From NCBI GenBank assembly GCA_934589065.1, contig CAKTNN010000062.1, forward strand, positions 1 through 6,906: a DNA stretch of 6,906 bases. The letters are read 5' to 3'. The position numbers were made by a program, and so were the translations under genes. This document shows positions 1 to 4,516 of the stretch, in pieces. The stretch comes from an uncultured Oscillospiraceae bacterium. Lineage in GTDB: Bacteria; Bacillota; Clostridia; Oscillospirales; Oscillospiraceae. The notes under the pieces were generated by a model. It did not search any database and was not told the DNA's origin. It was given only the letters and a program-made list of their open reading frames with translations. Position 1 is the first letter of the stretch; each line of letters opens with the position of its first letter.

Positions 1-18
1 CTGCCTCGGAATGACGAA
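1..18 (-). repeat. Partial palindromic repeat, TTCCGA type, cut by the window edge
   Basis: The first 18 bases match positions 350-367 except for the last base or two. They are the distal arm of the same inverted-repeat unit found complete at 297-367 and 6832-6906. Only one arm is inside the window. It directly abuts the first large composite repeat, just as the complete copy abuts the second. Confidence 0.8.
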
Positions 19-252
19 GGCGCGCAGCGCCTTGGCCTCCCTACAGGGGGGCTGTCGAGCAAAGCGAGACTGGGGAGTCTCTGCGCGTCCCGATTACACA
101 ATGTTTCCGTTGAATGGCGCGGCCTAACTTTCTACGCTTTTTCTGTTCAACGGGACAGAGTTATTGCTGAAACGCGAAGACAACTCATCCGTCACACGCT
201 TCGCGTGTGACACCGTCCCTACTAGGGAAGGCAAGGCGGCTTCGCCGCGCCC
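19..252 (+). repeat. Large composite palindromic repeat, copy 1
   Basis: This stretch is repeated in direct orientation about 349 bases downstream (368-599) and inverted at 5196-5387; the core shared by all three runs from about 43 to 238. It contains several stems: GAGACT/AGTCTC with a GGGG loop near 66-81; CCGTTGAA (107-114) pairing with TTCAACGG (146-153) across a 31-nt loop; a perfect 9-bp stem GTCACACGC/GCGTGTGAC at 191-211; and CTTCCCTA/TAGGGAAG-type symmetry near 215-231. No promoter, ribosome site or recognisable protein was found. It resembles a MITE-like non-autonomous element or a structured RNA unit; the sequence alone does not decide which. Confidence 0.8.
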
Positions 253-294
253 TGTCATTGCGAACCAGTGCCGCAGCACTGGTGTGGCAATCTT
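253..294 (+). repeat. Variable-tip inverted repeat, TTGCGA type, copy 1
   Basis: The unit begins TGTCATTGCGA and ends GTGTGGCAATCTT. The arms ACCAGT and ACTGGT flank a short tip. Other copies lie at 600-639, 651-691, 4426-4464, 5388-5428 and, inverted and degenerate, 6793-6824. The conserved ends and variable centre make it a REP-like palindromic unit. Confidence 0.85.
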
Positions 295-296
295 AC

Positions 297-367
297 GGTG
301 GACTGACCGAGGCAGGTAGTACACAAAGATTCCCACGGCAGTGTGCGCACTGCCTCGGAATGACGAA
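297..367 (-). repeat. Extended TTCCGA-type inverted repeat, left copy
   Basis: Read on the minus strand, this 71-base stretch matches 6832-6906 on the plus strand almost throughout, including a ~30-base non-palindromic tail that contains CTACCTGCCTCGGTCAGT. The palindrome inside has GGCAGTG/CACTGCC-type arms. The tip differs from the other copy (TGCG here, a longer GAC-CGAT-GTC there), yet both tips remain self-complementary. The two copies are inverted around ~6.5 kb containing all the genes. Because this is a dispersed repeat, that does not prove a composite mobile unit. Confidence 0.8.
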
Positions 368-599
368 AGCGCGCAGCGCCTTGGCCTCCCTACAGGGGGA
401 GCCAAAGCGCAGCGAGACTGGGGAGTCTCTGCGCGTCCAAATTACACAACGGTTTCGTTGAATGATGCGGCCTAACTTTCTATGATTTTCTGTTCAACGG
501 GACAGAGTTATTGCTGAAACGTGAAGACAACTCATCCGTCACACGCTTCGCGTGCGCCACCTTCCCTACTAGGGAAGGCAAGGCGGCTGCGCCGCGCCC
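368..599 (+). repeat. Large composite palindromic repeat, copy 2
   Basis: This is a tandem second copy of the 19-252 element, with one or two small indels and scattered substitutions. The same order of stems is visible: GAGACT/AGTCTC, CGTTGAA pairing with TTCAACG, an ACACGC/GCGTGY hairpin and CTTCCCTA/TAGGGAAG. Like copy 1, it is followed at once by a TTGCGA-type repeat (600-639). The whole 1-294 block is therefore duplicated as a ~349-bp tandem unit. The reading frames across it differ between copies and look non-coding. Confidence 0.8.
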
Positions 600-639
600 T
601 GTCATTGCGAACGGGTCCTTAGACTGGTGCGGCAATCTT
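600..639 (+). repeat. Variable-tip inverted repeat, TTGCGA type, copy 2
   Basis: It begins TGTCATTGCGA and ends GGCAATCTT. The inner left arm is altered (ACGGGTC) against AGACTGGT, so this is a diverged member of the family. Confidence 0.8.
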
Positions 640-650
640 GGCCTCCCCCC

Positions 651-691
651 TGTCATTGCGAACCAGTCCTCTTTCCTGGTGTGGCAATCTT
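651..691 (+). repeat. Variable-tip inverted repeat, TTGCGA type, copy 3
   Basis: This 41-base unit is identical to 5388-5428, nearly 5 kb away, including the tip CCTCTTTC. That identity implies recent duplication or gene conversion. The arms ACCAG and CTGGT and the outer arms ATTGC and GCAAT can pair. Confidence 0.85.
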
Positions 692-713
692 CTCTGGCAG
701 TTGGTACAGAAGA

Positions 714-751
714 AGATTGCCACGGCAGTGCGCACACTGCCGTGGCAATCT
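714..751. repeat. Perfect 17-bp inverted repeat with 4-nt loop
   Basis: AGATTGCCACGGCAGTG at 714-730 is the exact reverse complement of 735-751, with loop CGCA. It combines the GGCAATCT end of the TTGCGA family with the GGCAGTG arm of the TTCCGA family. It therefore looks like a symmetrised hybrid member. There is no U-tract, so it is not a typical terminator. Confidence 0.85.
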
Positions 752-782
752 CGGGCGTGGTACAGCCCTGGTTGAACGGTAC

Positions 783-835
783 GCCTTCGGCTCCCTTGTG
801 TAAAGGGAGCTGTCAGATGCTAGGCTGACTGAGGG
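783..835 (+). repeat. GCTCCCTT hairpin repeat
   Basis: GCTCCCTT (790-797) pairs with AAGGGAGC (803-810) around loop GTGTA. It is followed by the module TGTCAGATGCTAGGCTGACT, which leads into the next repeat at 836. From memory, such stem units are common between genes in gut Clostridia. No T-run follows, so this is a repeat rather than a clear terminator. Confidence 0.55.
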
Positions 836-896
836 ATTGCAAGTCCCTCCCCGTGTGGGCAGCGTGGCACGGCGAAGCCGTGACGGGGTGAGGAGA
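836..896 (+). repeat. CCCTCCCCGTGTGGGG-type palindromic repeat, copy 1
   Basis: This is a direct repeat of 6662-6723, differing at only a few bases over ~61 positions. It contains CACGGC (868-873) and GCCGTG (877-882) forming a stem with loop GAA, plus a purine-rich end GGGGTGAGGAGA. It sits about 50 bases upstream of the promoter of the gene at 1006. Confidence 0.8.
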
Positions 897-944
897 AAAG
901 CGTTTGGAATTCCACAATTCCCGAACAAAATTTCGCCATCCGGG

Positions 945-973
945 TTGACAAATATCGTAGGAAGAAGTACAAT
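945..973 (+). promoter_or_regulatory. Sigma-A-type promoter of the DUF6291 gene
   Basis: TTGACA (945-950) and TACAAT (968-973) are separated by exactly 17 bases. The match is perfect at -35 and 5/6 at -10. The transcript would start near 980, just upstream of the AGGAGGG ribosome site (992-998) and the ATG at 1006. A consensus promoter on a short gene suggests strong, possibly constitutive expression. Confidence 0.75.
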
Positions 974-1005
974 ATAGTAAACTAAATTCACAGGAGGGTT
1001 CTATT

Positions 1006-1317
1006 ATGAGATCCAGTTTCATTCTTCACTTCGATTTGCTCCCCACGGTGGATATGCTCAGCAATGCCGAGCTGGGGAAGGTCATCAAGGCGGTGTTCCA
1101 CTACAATGTGTATGGGGAAATGCCGGATAACCTTTCCCGCACCGCTTCCGTTCTTTTCCAGCAGATCAAGGCCCAGCACGACCGGGACAGTAAGCATTAT
1201 GAGGAGATCAGCGAAAAGCGCTCCAAGGCAGGGGCTCTAAAGAAAAAAGAGCCCCCGGAGGAAGACCGGGAGCTCCTGGCCCTGCGGGATAAGCTCCGTG
1301 CCCAGATATCCCAGTAG
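1006..1317 (+). CDS. DUF6291-type protein, short or truncated
   Basis: This 103-residue protein begins MRSSFILHFDLLPTVDMLSN and continues with an LGKVIKAVFHYNVYGEMP-like helix and a LFQQIKAQHDRDSKHYEEISEKRSKAG stretch. I recognise that pattern from the DUF6291 family found in phages and integrative elements of Firmicutes. Its molecular function is not established; association with replication modules is only suggestive. The start is well fixed by AGGAGGG eight bases upstream and a consensus promoter. Family members commonly run longer, with a lysine-rich or repetitive tail. Here the stop at 1315 is followed by a degenerate tail in another frame (1318-1510), so the gene may be truncated by a frameshift. 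The C-terminus is highly charged (KKKEPPEEDRELLALRDKLRAQ). I see no catalytic motif. Confidence 0.72.
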   Translation: MRSSFILHFDLLPTVDMLSNAELGKVIKAVFHYNVYGEMPDNLSRTASVLFQQIKAQHDRDSKHYEEISEKRSKAGALKKKEPPEEDRELLALRDKLRAQISQ

Positions 1318-1510
1318 GTCAAAAAGCATTTGATATCCGTTGCGATCATTTGATATCATTTGATATCAAAAGCAGGTATAGTGTAAGTGTAAGGGTAAGT
1401 GTTCGTAAGAGGGTAAATAAGAGAAAAAAGAAAAGTGCTATATATCCTGTCAGGGTACGGTTCGTTTTCGTGCCAGGAGGAGAAAAAGGGGAAGGGTTCC
1501 GGTAAGGAAA
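1318..1510 (+). pseudogene. Possible out-of-frame tail of the DUF6291 gene
   Basis: One base back from the upstream frame, an open stretch runs to a TAA after GFR. It reads FDIRCDHLISFDIKSRY, then SVSVRVSVRKRVNKRKKK. DUF6291-type proteins often carry low-complexity tails of this kind. It has no start codon or ribosome site of its own. That frame is closed by a TAA at 1290-1292, so any frame-changing event would have to lie between about 1293 and 1314. The DNA carries three copies of CATTTGATATC (1327-1337, 1347-1357, 1357-1367). The alternative is that it is simply non-coding, AT-rich DNA. Confidence 0.35.
1327..1370 (+). repeat. Three CATTTGATATC direct repeats
   Basis: Copies lie at 1327-1337, 1347-1357 and 1357-1367; the last two share one base and the starts are 20 and 10 bases apart. 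The final copy sits in the 12-bp perfect palindrome TTTGATATCAAA (1359-1370). The spacing could suit protein-binding iterons, or reflect a coding minisatellite in the decayed tail of the upstream gene. Confidence 0.7.
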
Positions 1511-1534
1511 AGTAGGGCCGGGGCATTTCACAGC

Positions 1535-1576
1535 TTTTCCACAGCCCTTTCCACAATTGCCCTTGCGTTTTCCACA
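1535..1576 (+). promoter_or_regulatory. Cluster of three DnaA-box-like sites
   Basis: TTTTCCACA (1535-1543), CTTTCCACA (1547-1555) and TTTTCCACA (1568-1576) lie in one orientation within 42 bases. The known DnaA box is TTATCCACA; two sites differ from it by one base and one by two. The cluster lies just past the 3' end of spoVAC and beyond an AT-rich stretch. It could bind DnaA, be a relic of a mobile-element origin, or be chance. Confidence 0.4.
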
Positions 1577-1579
1577 GGC

Positions 1580-2014
1580 CTACCGGGTTGCCAGAAAATA
1601 GAGGATTCCGTAAACCACGGAGGCACTAAGCCCATAGCAAATCACGGGCCCTGCAATGGTAAACATCTTTGCACCCACACCCAGGATAAAGCCTTCGGTC
1701 TTGAATTCCACCGCCGGGGCGGAGATGGCGTTGGCAAAGCCTGTAATGGGAACCAGCGTTCCGGCACCTGCTATTTTGGCGATGTCATCGTATAAACTCA
1801 GCCCGGTGAGCAGGGCGGATAGGCCTACCAGGGTCATAGAGGCGGCAGTTCCGGCATCCTCCTTGGGAAGCCCCAGGGATGTGTAGAGCGTGAGAAAGCA
1901 CTGCCCGATCAGGCAGATCGTCCCGCCAATGAGAAAGGCCATCAGGCAGTCCTTGCCCAAAGGCGAATTTGGACTGACCTGCTGCACAAGCTTTGCATAC
2001 TGCTTTTGGGTCAT
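1580..2014 (-). CDS. spoVAC: Stage V sporulation protein AC (SpoVAC)
   Basis: This 144-residue integral membrane protein is close to the usual SpoVAC length (~150). Known role: SpoVA proteins form the spore inner-membrane channel that moves Ca-dipicolinic acid into the forespore and releases it at germination; SpoVAC itself has channel activity. Hydrophobic segments lie at about 22-46, 57-75, 82-101 and 109-141. The family signature is clear: SALLTGLSLYDDIAKIAGAGTLVPITGFANAI at 66-97, then EFKTEGFILGVGAKMFTIAGPVI at 103-125. The start is fixed by AGGAGGG at 2021-2027, six bases upstream. The usual neighbours spoVAD and spoVAE are absent downstream, so it looks like an orphan or extra copy. 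A VanZ-family gene lies 64 bases upstream in the same direction. I see no convincing sigma-G promoter. Confidence 0.93.
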   Translation of the reverse strand: MTQKQYAKLVQQVSPNSPLGKDCLMAFLIGGTICLIGQCFLTLYTSLGLPKEDAGTAASMTLVGLSALLTGLSLYDDIAKIAGAGTLVPITGFANAISAPAVEFKTEGFILGVGAKMFTIAGPVICYGLSASVVYGILYFLATR

Positions 2015-2053
2015 GGTGATCCCTCCTGACAGGAGTCTTCCCTCAAAATGCAG

Positions 2054-2082
2054 ATTTTATGCAATGCCCCGCCCCGCGTCAA
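2054..2082 (-). promoter_or_regulatory. Candidate sigma-A-like promoter for spoVAC
   Basis: On the minus strand TTGACG (2077-2082) and TAAAAT (2054-2059) are 17 bases apart. The -35 overlaps the TGA stop of the upstream VanZ gene. The spacing is ideal, but the C/G-rich spacer (CGGGGCGGGG) and the expected forespore-specific control of spoVA genes leave doubt. Confidence 0.45.
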
Positions 2083-2546
2083 CGCTTTCTCTTGGCAAAA
2101 AAAGCAGAAAGTGCATACAGCCCGTATCCGATGGAAGCCCCCAGGACATTGAGAATCAGGTCGTCAATGTCGCAGGAGCCCACCATCAGTGCCAGCTGGC
2201 ACAGCTCAATAATGGCAATAATCACGGTGACGCTGAGAAATGTCCGGAAAAATTTCCGCAGGGGCGGGAAGAGTACCGGAAGAAAAACGCCCAGGGGAAT
2301 AAAGAGATAAATGTTCCCCAATAGATTCCGCAGGGCAATGCGCACCAGATATTCCCGCACCGGGGGAACCAGCAGCCGGGTGAACAGCCGGATGGTGTGA
2401 AAAGGCCGCAGGTTTACATGGGCGTGCATATACACGGAAAAGGGGAGCTCAGCGGGATTCGGCTGCCGGGCAAAGAGCAGCCACAGCATACACCCGCAGT
2501 AGCATAGGAATAGAAAAACAACGGAATTTTTGGCTTTTTTCTCCAT
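2079..2546 (-). CDS. VanZ-family membrane protein
   Basis: This 155-residue protein has the VanZ-family pattern. An N-terminal membrane segment (~9-26) is followed by VNLRPF (44-49), the family's VNL-PF motif. NLLGNIYLFIPLGVFLP (74-90) enters a second segment. Then come a segment at ~103-123 holding IELCQ and DIDDLILNVLGASIGY (126-141) leading into the last segment. Family knowledge: VanZ was named for low-level teicoplanin resistance in vancomycin-resistance clusters, but most homologues have no proven role. Nothing here links it to glycopeptide resistance. I chose the ATG at 2546 because AGGAG lies 7 bases before it; a longer frame to 2606 would run over the promoter. It may be co-transcribed with spoVAC, and it is divergent from deformylase. 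Confidence 0.88.
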   Translation of the reverse strand: MEKKAKNSVVFLFLCYCGCMLWLLFARQPNPAELPFSVYMHAHVNLRPFHTIRLFTRLLVPPVREYLVRIALRNLLGNIYLFIPLGVFLPVLFPPLRKFFRTFLSVTVIIAIIELCQLALMVGSCDIDDLILNVLGASIGYGLYALSAFFAKRKR

Positions 2547-2577
2547 GTCCGGCTCCTTTCCCAAAGAATACCGGGCT

Positions 2578-2606
2578 ATTATATCAGAAGCCAATAGAAA
2601 AGGCAA
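2578..2606 (-). promoter_or_regulatory. Promoter of the VanZ-family gene
   Basis: On the minus strand, TTGCCT (2601-2606) and a consensus TATAAT (2578-2583) are 17 bases apart. Transcription would start near 2571, about 25 bases before the ATG at 2546. This also argues against the longer upstream start. Confidence 0.7.
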
Positions 2607-2619
2607 GGCAAAAGAGGGG

Positions 2620-2648
2620 TTGCATCCTTGGGAAAACTATGTTATTTT
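2620..2648 (+). promoter_or_regulatory. Candidate promoter of the deformylase gene
   Basis: TTGCAT (2620-2625) and TATTTT (2643-2648) are 17 bases apart. They are followed by AGGAGG (2660-2665) and the ATG at 2672. The -35 lies about 14 bases from the -35 of the divergent VanZ-gene promoter, so the two promoters are back to back. Confidence 0.5.
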
Positions 2649-2671
2649 GAAAGAAAAACAGGAGGCACACC

Positions 2672-3082
2672 ATGGAAAAACCGATTTGCAAAGACCCCAT
2701 TTTCCTGTCCCGGAAGGCGCTCCCCGCCGACCCTTCGGATGCATCCCTGGGCCAGGATTTGCTGGATACCCTGCATATCCACCGGGAGCACTGCGTGGGC
2801 ATGGCGGCGAATATGATCGGGCAGGCCAAGCGCATCATCGTGGTTGACGACGGGGGAAAGACGCTGCTGATGTTTAACCCGGAGCTTCTCAAGGCCGCAG
2901 GGGAGTACGAGGCGGAGGAGGGCTGCCTGTCTCTGCCCGGAACGCGGAAGACAAAGCGCTTTCAGAGCATTCAGATCCGGTATCAGAACGAAAAGTTTGA
3001 GCCCCGGATCAAAACCTTCCGTGGCTTTACCGCCCAGATCATCCAGCACGAAATGGATCACCTGGAAGGGAAGCTGATTTGA
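2672..3082 (+). CDS. def: Peptide deformylase, variant motif I
   Basis: This 136-residue enzyme would remove the formyl group from the N-terminal methionine of new proteins in the cytoplasm, using a metal (usually Fe2+). Motif II, EGCLS, is at 83-87 with metal ligand Cys85. Motif III, HEMDH, is at 126-130 with ligands His126 and His130 and catalytic Glu127. Motif I is unusual: the canonical form is GxGLAAxQ, but here it reads CVGMAANM (41-48), so Gly becomes Cys and the conserved Gln becomes Met. I have seen this CVGMAANMIG form in Clostridia deformylase-like proteins, so it is probably a subfamily trait rather than a mutation. It is shorter than E. coli Def (~168) and ends just after motif III. 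The ATG is fixed by AGGAGG at 2660-2665. The usual neighbour fmt is absent, so it may be an auxiliary deformylase. Confidence 0.9.
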   Translation: MEKPICKDPIFLSRKALPADPSDASLGQDLLDTLHIHREHCVGMAANMIGQAKRIIVVDDGGKTLLMFNPELLKAAGEYEAEEGCLSLPGTRKTKRFQSIQIRYQNEKFEPRIKTFRGFTAQIIQHEMDHLEGKLI

Positions 3083-3094
3083 ATGAATTGCCCA

Positions 3095-3123
3095 TTTACT
3101 TTTCCCGCCGGGCTTTGTATAAT
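3095..3123 (+). promoter_or_regulatory. Promoter of the malic enzyme gene
   Basis: TTTACT (3095-3100) and a perfect TATAAT (3118-3123) are 17 bases apart. They lie between the deformylase stop (3082) and the AGGAGG (3147-3152) of the next gene. The spacer contains the small palindrome CCCGCCGGG. The malic enzyme gene can therefore be transcribed on its own. Confidence 0.7.
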
Positions 3124-3158
3124 ACCCTTGAAATAGAAACCGACCTAGGAGGATCACT

Positions 3159-4331
3159 ATGGATTATGCAAAAGAATCCCTGCGGCTCCACGCCCAGTGG
3201 AAAGGGAAAATCGAAGTAAAGGCCGTTCCCCCGGTGGAAACCAAGGATGATTTGTCCCTGGCCTACACCCCCGGCGTTGCCGCTCCCTGCCTGGAAATCC
3301 AGAAGGACATCAACAAGTCCTACGAGCTCACCCGCCGCCACAATCTGTGCGCCGTCATCACCGACGGTTCCGCCGTGCTGGGCCTGGGCGATATCGGCCC
3401 GGAGGCCGGTATGCCCGTTATGGAGGGCAAGTGCGTGCTGTTTAAAGCCTTTGGCGATGTGGACGCCTTCCCTCTGTGCGTTAAGACCAAGGATGTGGAC
3501 GAGTTTGTCAACGCCGTTTACCTGATGTCCGGCTCCTTTGGCGGCATCAACCTGGAGGATATTTCCGCCCCCCGTTGCTTTGAAATCGAGCGGAAGCTGA
3601 AGGAAAAGTGCGATATTCCCATTTTTCACGATGACCAGCACGGCACTGCTGTCATCACCCTGGCAGGGCTGCAGAACGCCCTGAAGGTGGTGGGCAAGAA
3701 AAAGGAGAATGTGAAGATCGTCACTTCCGGCGCGGGCGCTGCCGCCATCGCCATTGTCAAGCTGCTGCTGAGCGCAGGCTTCAAGAACATCGTCATGACC
3801 GACCGCACCGGCGCCATCTACGCAGGCCGGGAGAACCTGAACTGGATCAAGGAAGAAATGGCCCAGGTCACCAACCTGCAAAAGGAAACCGGCAAGCTCG
3901 CCGACGTTATCCGGGGCGCGGATGTGTTTATCGGCGTCTCCGCTCCCGGAACCCTGACCACGGAAATGGTGAAGACCATGGCCCCCGATGCCATCGTCTT
4001 TGCCTGCGCCAACCCCACCCCGGAGATCTTCCCAGAGGATGCCAAGGCAGGGGGAGCCAAGGTGGTTTCCACCGGACGGAGCGACTATCCCAACCAGATC
4101 AATAACGTGCTGGCCTTCCCCGGCATTTTCCGGGGCGCATTCGATGTCCGGGCCTCGGACATCAACGAGGAAATGAAGATGGCTGCCGCCCAGGCTTTGG
4201 CAGACCTGGTGTCTCCCGAAGAACTCAGCGCCGATTACATTATTCCCGCCGCCTTTGATAAGCGGGTAGGCCCGGCGGTAGCAAAGGCCGTAGCCGAAGC
4301 CGCCAGAAAATCCGGCGTGGCGAGGATCTGA
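3159..4331 (+). CDS. Malic enzyme, small bacterial type
   Basis: This 390-residue cytoplasmic enzyme would oxidatively decarboxylate malate to pyruvate and CO2 with NAD(P)+ and a divalent metal. Motifs in order: SLAYTPGVA (33-41), with the likely catalytic Tyr36; DGSAVLGLGDIGPEAGMPVM (69-88), followed by EGK with the likely catalytic Lys91; NLEDI (131-135) and FHDDQHGTA (156-164), supplying the acidic metal ligands; the dinucleotide-binding GAGAAA at 191-196; and CANPTPEI (283-290) plus QINN (313-316) near the substrate and cofactor. The length fits the short form that lacks the C-terminal phosphotransacetylase-like domain of MaeB. I cannot tell NAD from NADP preference by eye. AGGAGG lies at 3147-3152. 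The gene has its own promoter, and a large structured repeat follows its stop. Citrate or malolactic genes are not adjacent. Confidence 0.95.
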   Translation: MDYAKESLRLHAQWKGKIEVKAVPPVETKDDLSLAYTPGVAAPCLEIQKDINKSYELTRRHNLCAVITDGSAVLGLGDIGPEAGMPVMEGKCVLFKAFGDVDAFPLCVKTKDVDEFVNAVYLMSGSFGGINLEDISAPRCFEIERKLKEKCDIPIFHDDQHGTAVITLAGLQNALKVVGKKKENVKIVTSGAGAAAIAIVKLLLSAGFKNIVMTDRTGAIYAGRENLNWIKEEMAQVTNLQKETGKLADVIRGADVFIGVSAPGTLTTEMVKTMAPDAIVFACANPTPEIFPEDAKAGGAKVVSTGRSDYPNQINNVLAFPGIFRGAFDVRASDINEEMKMAAAQALADLVSPEELSADYIIPAAFDKRVGPAVAKAVAEAARKSGVARI

Positions 4332-4334
4332 TTG

Positions 4335-4413
4335 TCATTGCGGACCACTACGCCCGCAGGCGTGTACAGAGCGCAACCGCCGCAGGCGGCTCTTAGCGCG
4401 GAGTAGTGCCGCA
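4335..4413 (+). repeat. Structured palindromic element after the malic enzyme gene
   Basis: Three bases after the stop codon, TGTCATTGCGG opens a unit related to the TTGCGA repeats. Outer arms TGCGG (4339-4343) and CACTAC (4346-4351) pair with GTAGTG (4403-4408) and CCGCA (4409-4413). Inside are two hairpins: CGCC/GGCG (4351-4362), and GCGC/GCGC (4371-4374 with 4396-4399) enclosing CCGCC/GGCGG (4377-4389). The fold resembles a three-way junction. It could protect the 3' end of the malic enzyme message. There is no U-tract for intrinsic termination. Confidence 0.65.
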
Positions 4414-4425
4414 GCCCCCTCCCTC

Positions 4426-4464
4426 GTCATTGCGAACCAGTCCTCAGACTGGTGTGGCAATCTT
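4426..4464 (+). repeat. Variable-tip inverted repeat, TTGCGA type, copy 4
   Basis: The unit begins GTCATTGCGA, has arms ACCAGTC and GACTGGT around tip CTCA, and ends GGCAATCTT. It is followed by CCGTTCAACCGG, a module that also follows the 5388-5428 copy. It lies about 50 bases before the nitroreductase start. Confidence 0.85.
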
Positions 4465-4516
4465 CCCCCGTTCAACCGGAGAAGCCCGTGTATATGGAGA
4501 AAAAGGAGAGTACCCA

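Noticed and set aside
124..405. Minus-strand frame of 93 codons (and a similar one at 480-737) containing ALPSLVG and DELSSRFSNNSVPLNRKS
   Set aside because: It runs through the palindromic repeats, the similar peptides come from the two copies of the same repeat, and there is no ribosome site. It is a repeat-derived spurious frame.
19..896. Repeat cluster considered as a CRISPR array
   Set aside because: The repeats are long, palindromic, differ in sequence and spacing, and lack uniform spacers; no cas genes are present.
1240..1251. AAAAAAG run in the DUF6291 gene as a programmed -1 frameshift site
   Set aside because: The phase is AAA AAA GAG, not the required A AAA AAG, and the -1 frame meets a TAA at 1290-1292.
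1346..1556. Minus-strand frames encoding hydrophobic Leu/Phe/Thr-rich peptides
   Set aside because: The composition reflects the AT-rich, simple-repeat DNA opposite the DUF6291 tail. No ribosome site precedes them and no family is recognised.
2079..2546. VanZ homologue as evidence of glycopeptide resistance
   Set aside because: There are no vanA/H/X/Y/R/S genes nearby, and VanZ-family proteins are widespread in Firmicutes without such a role.
2547..2606. N-terminal extension of the VanZ-family protein to 2606
   Set aside because: It covers the promoter (TTGCCT-N17-TATAAT), and the internal ATG at 2546 has AGGAG at proper spacing.
3096..3881. 261-codon minus-strand frame opposite the malic enzyme gene
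   Set aside because: It is the antisense shadow of a clearly identified gene, and its Gly/His/Asp-rich composition is typical of antisense frames in GC-rich genes.
4406..4516. Upstream GTG extension of the nitroreductase reading frame
   Set aside because: The added residues are translated repeat DNA, while the ATG at 4517 has a good ribosome site and begins at the family's usual N-terminus.
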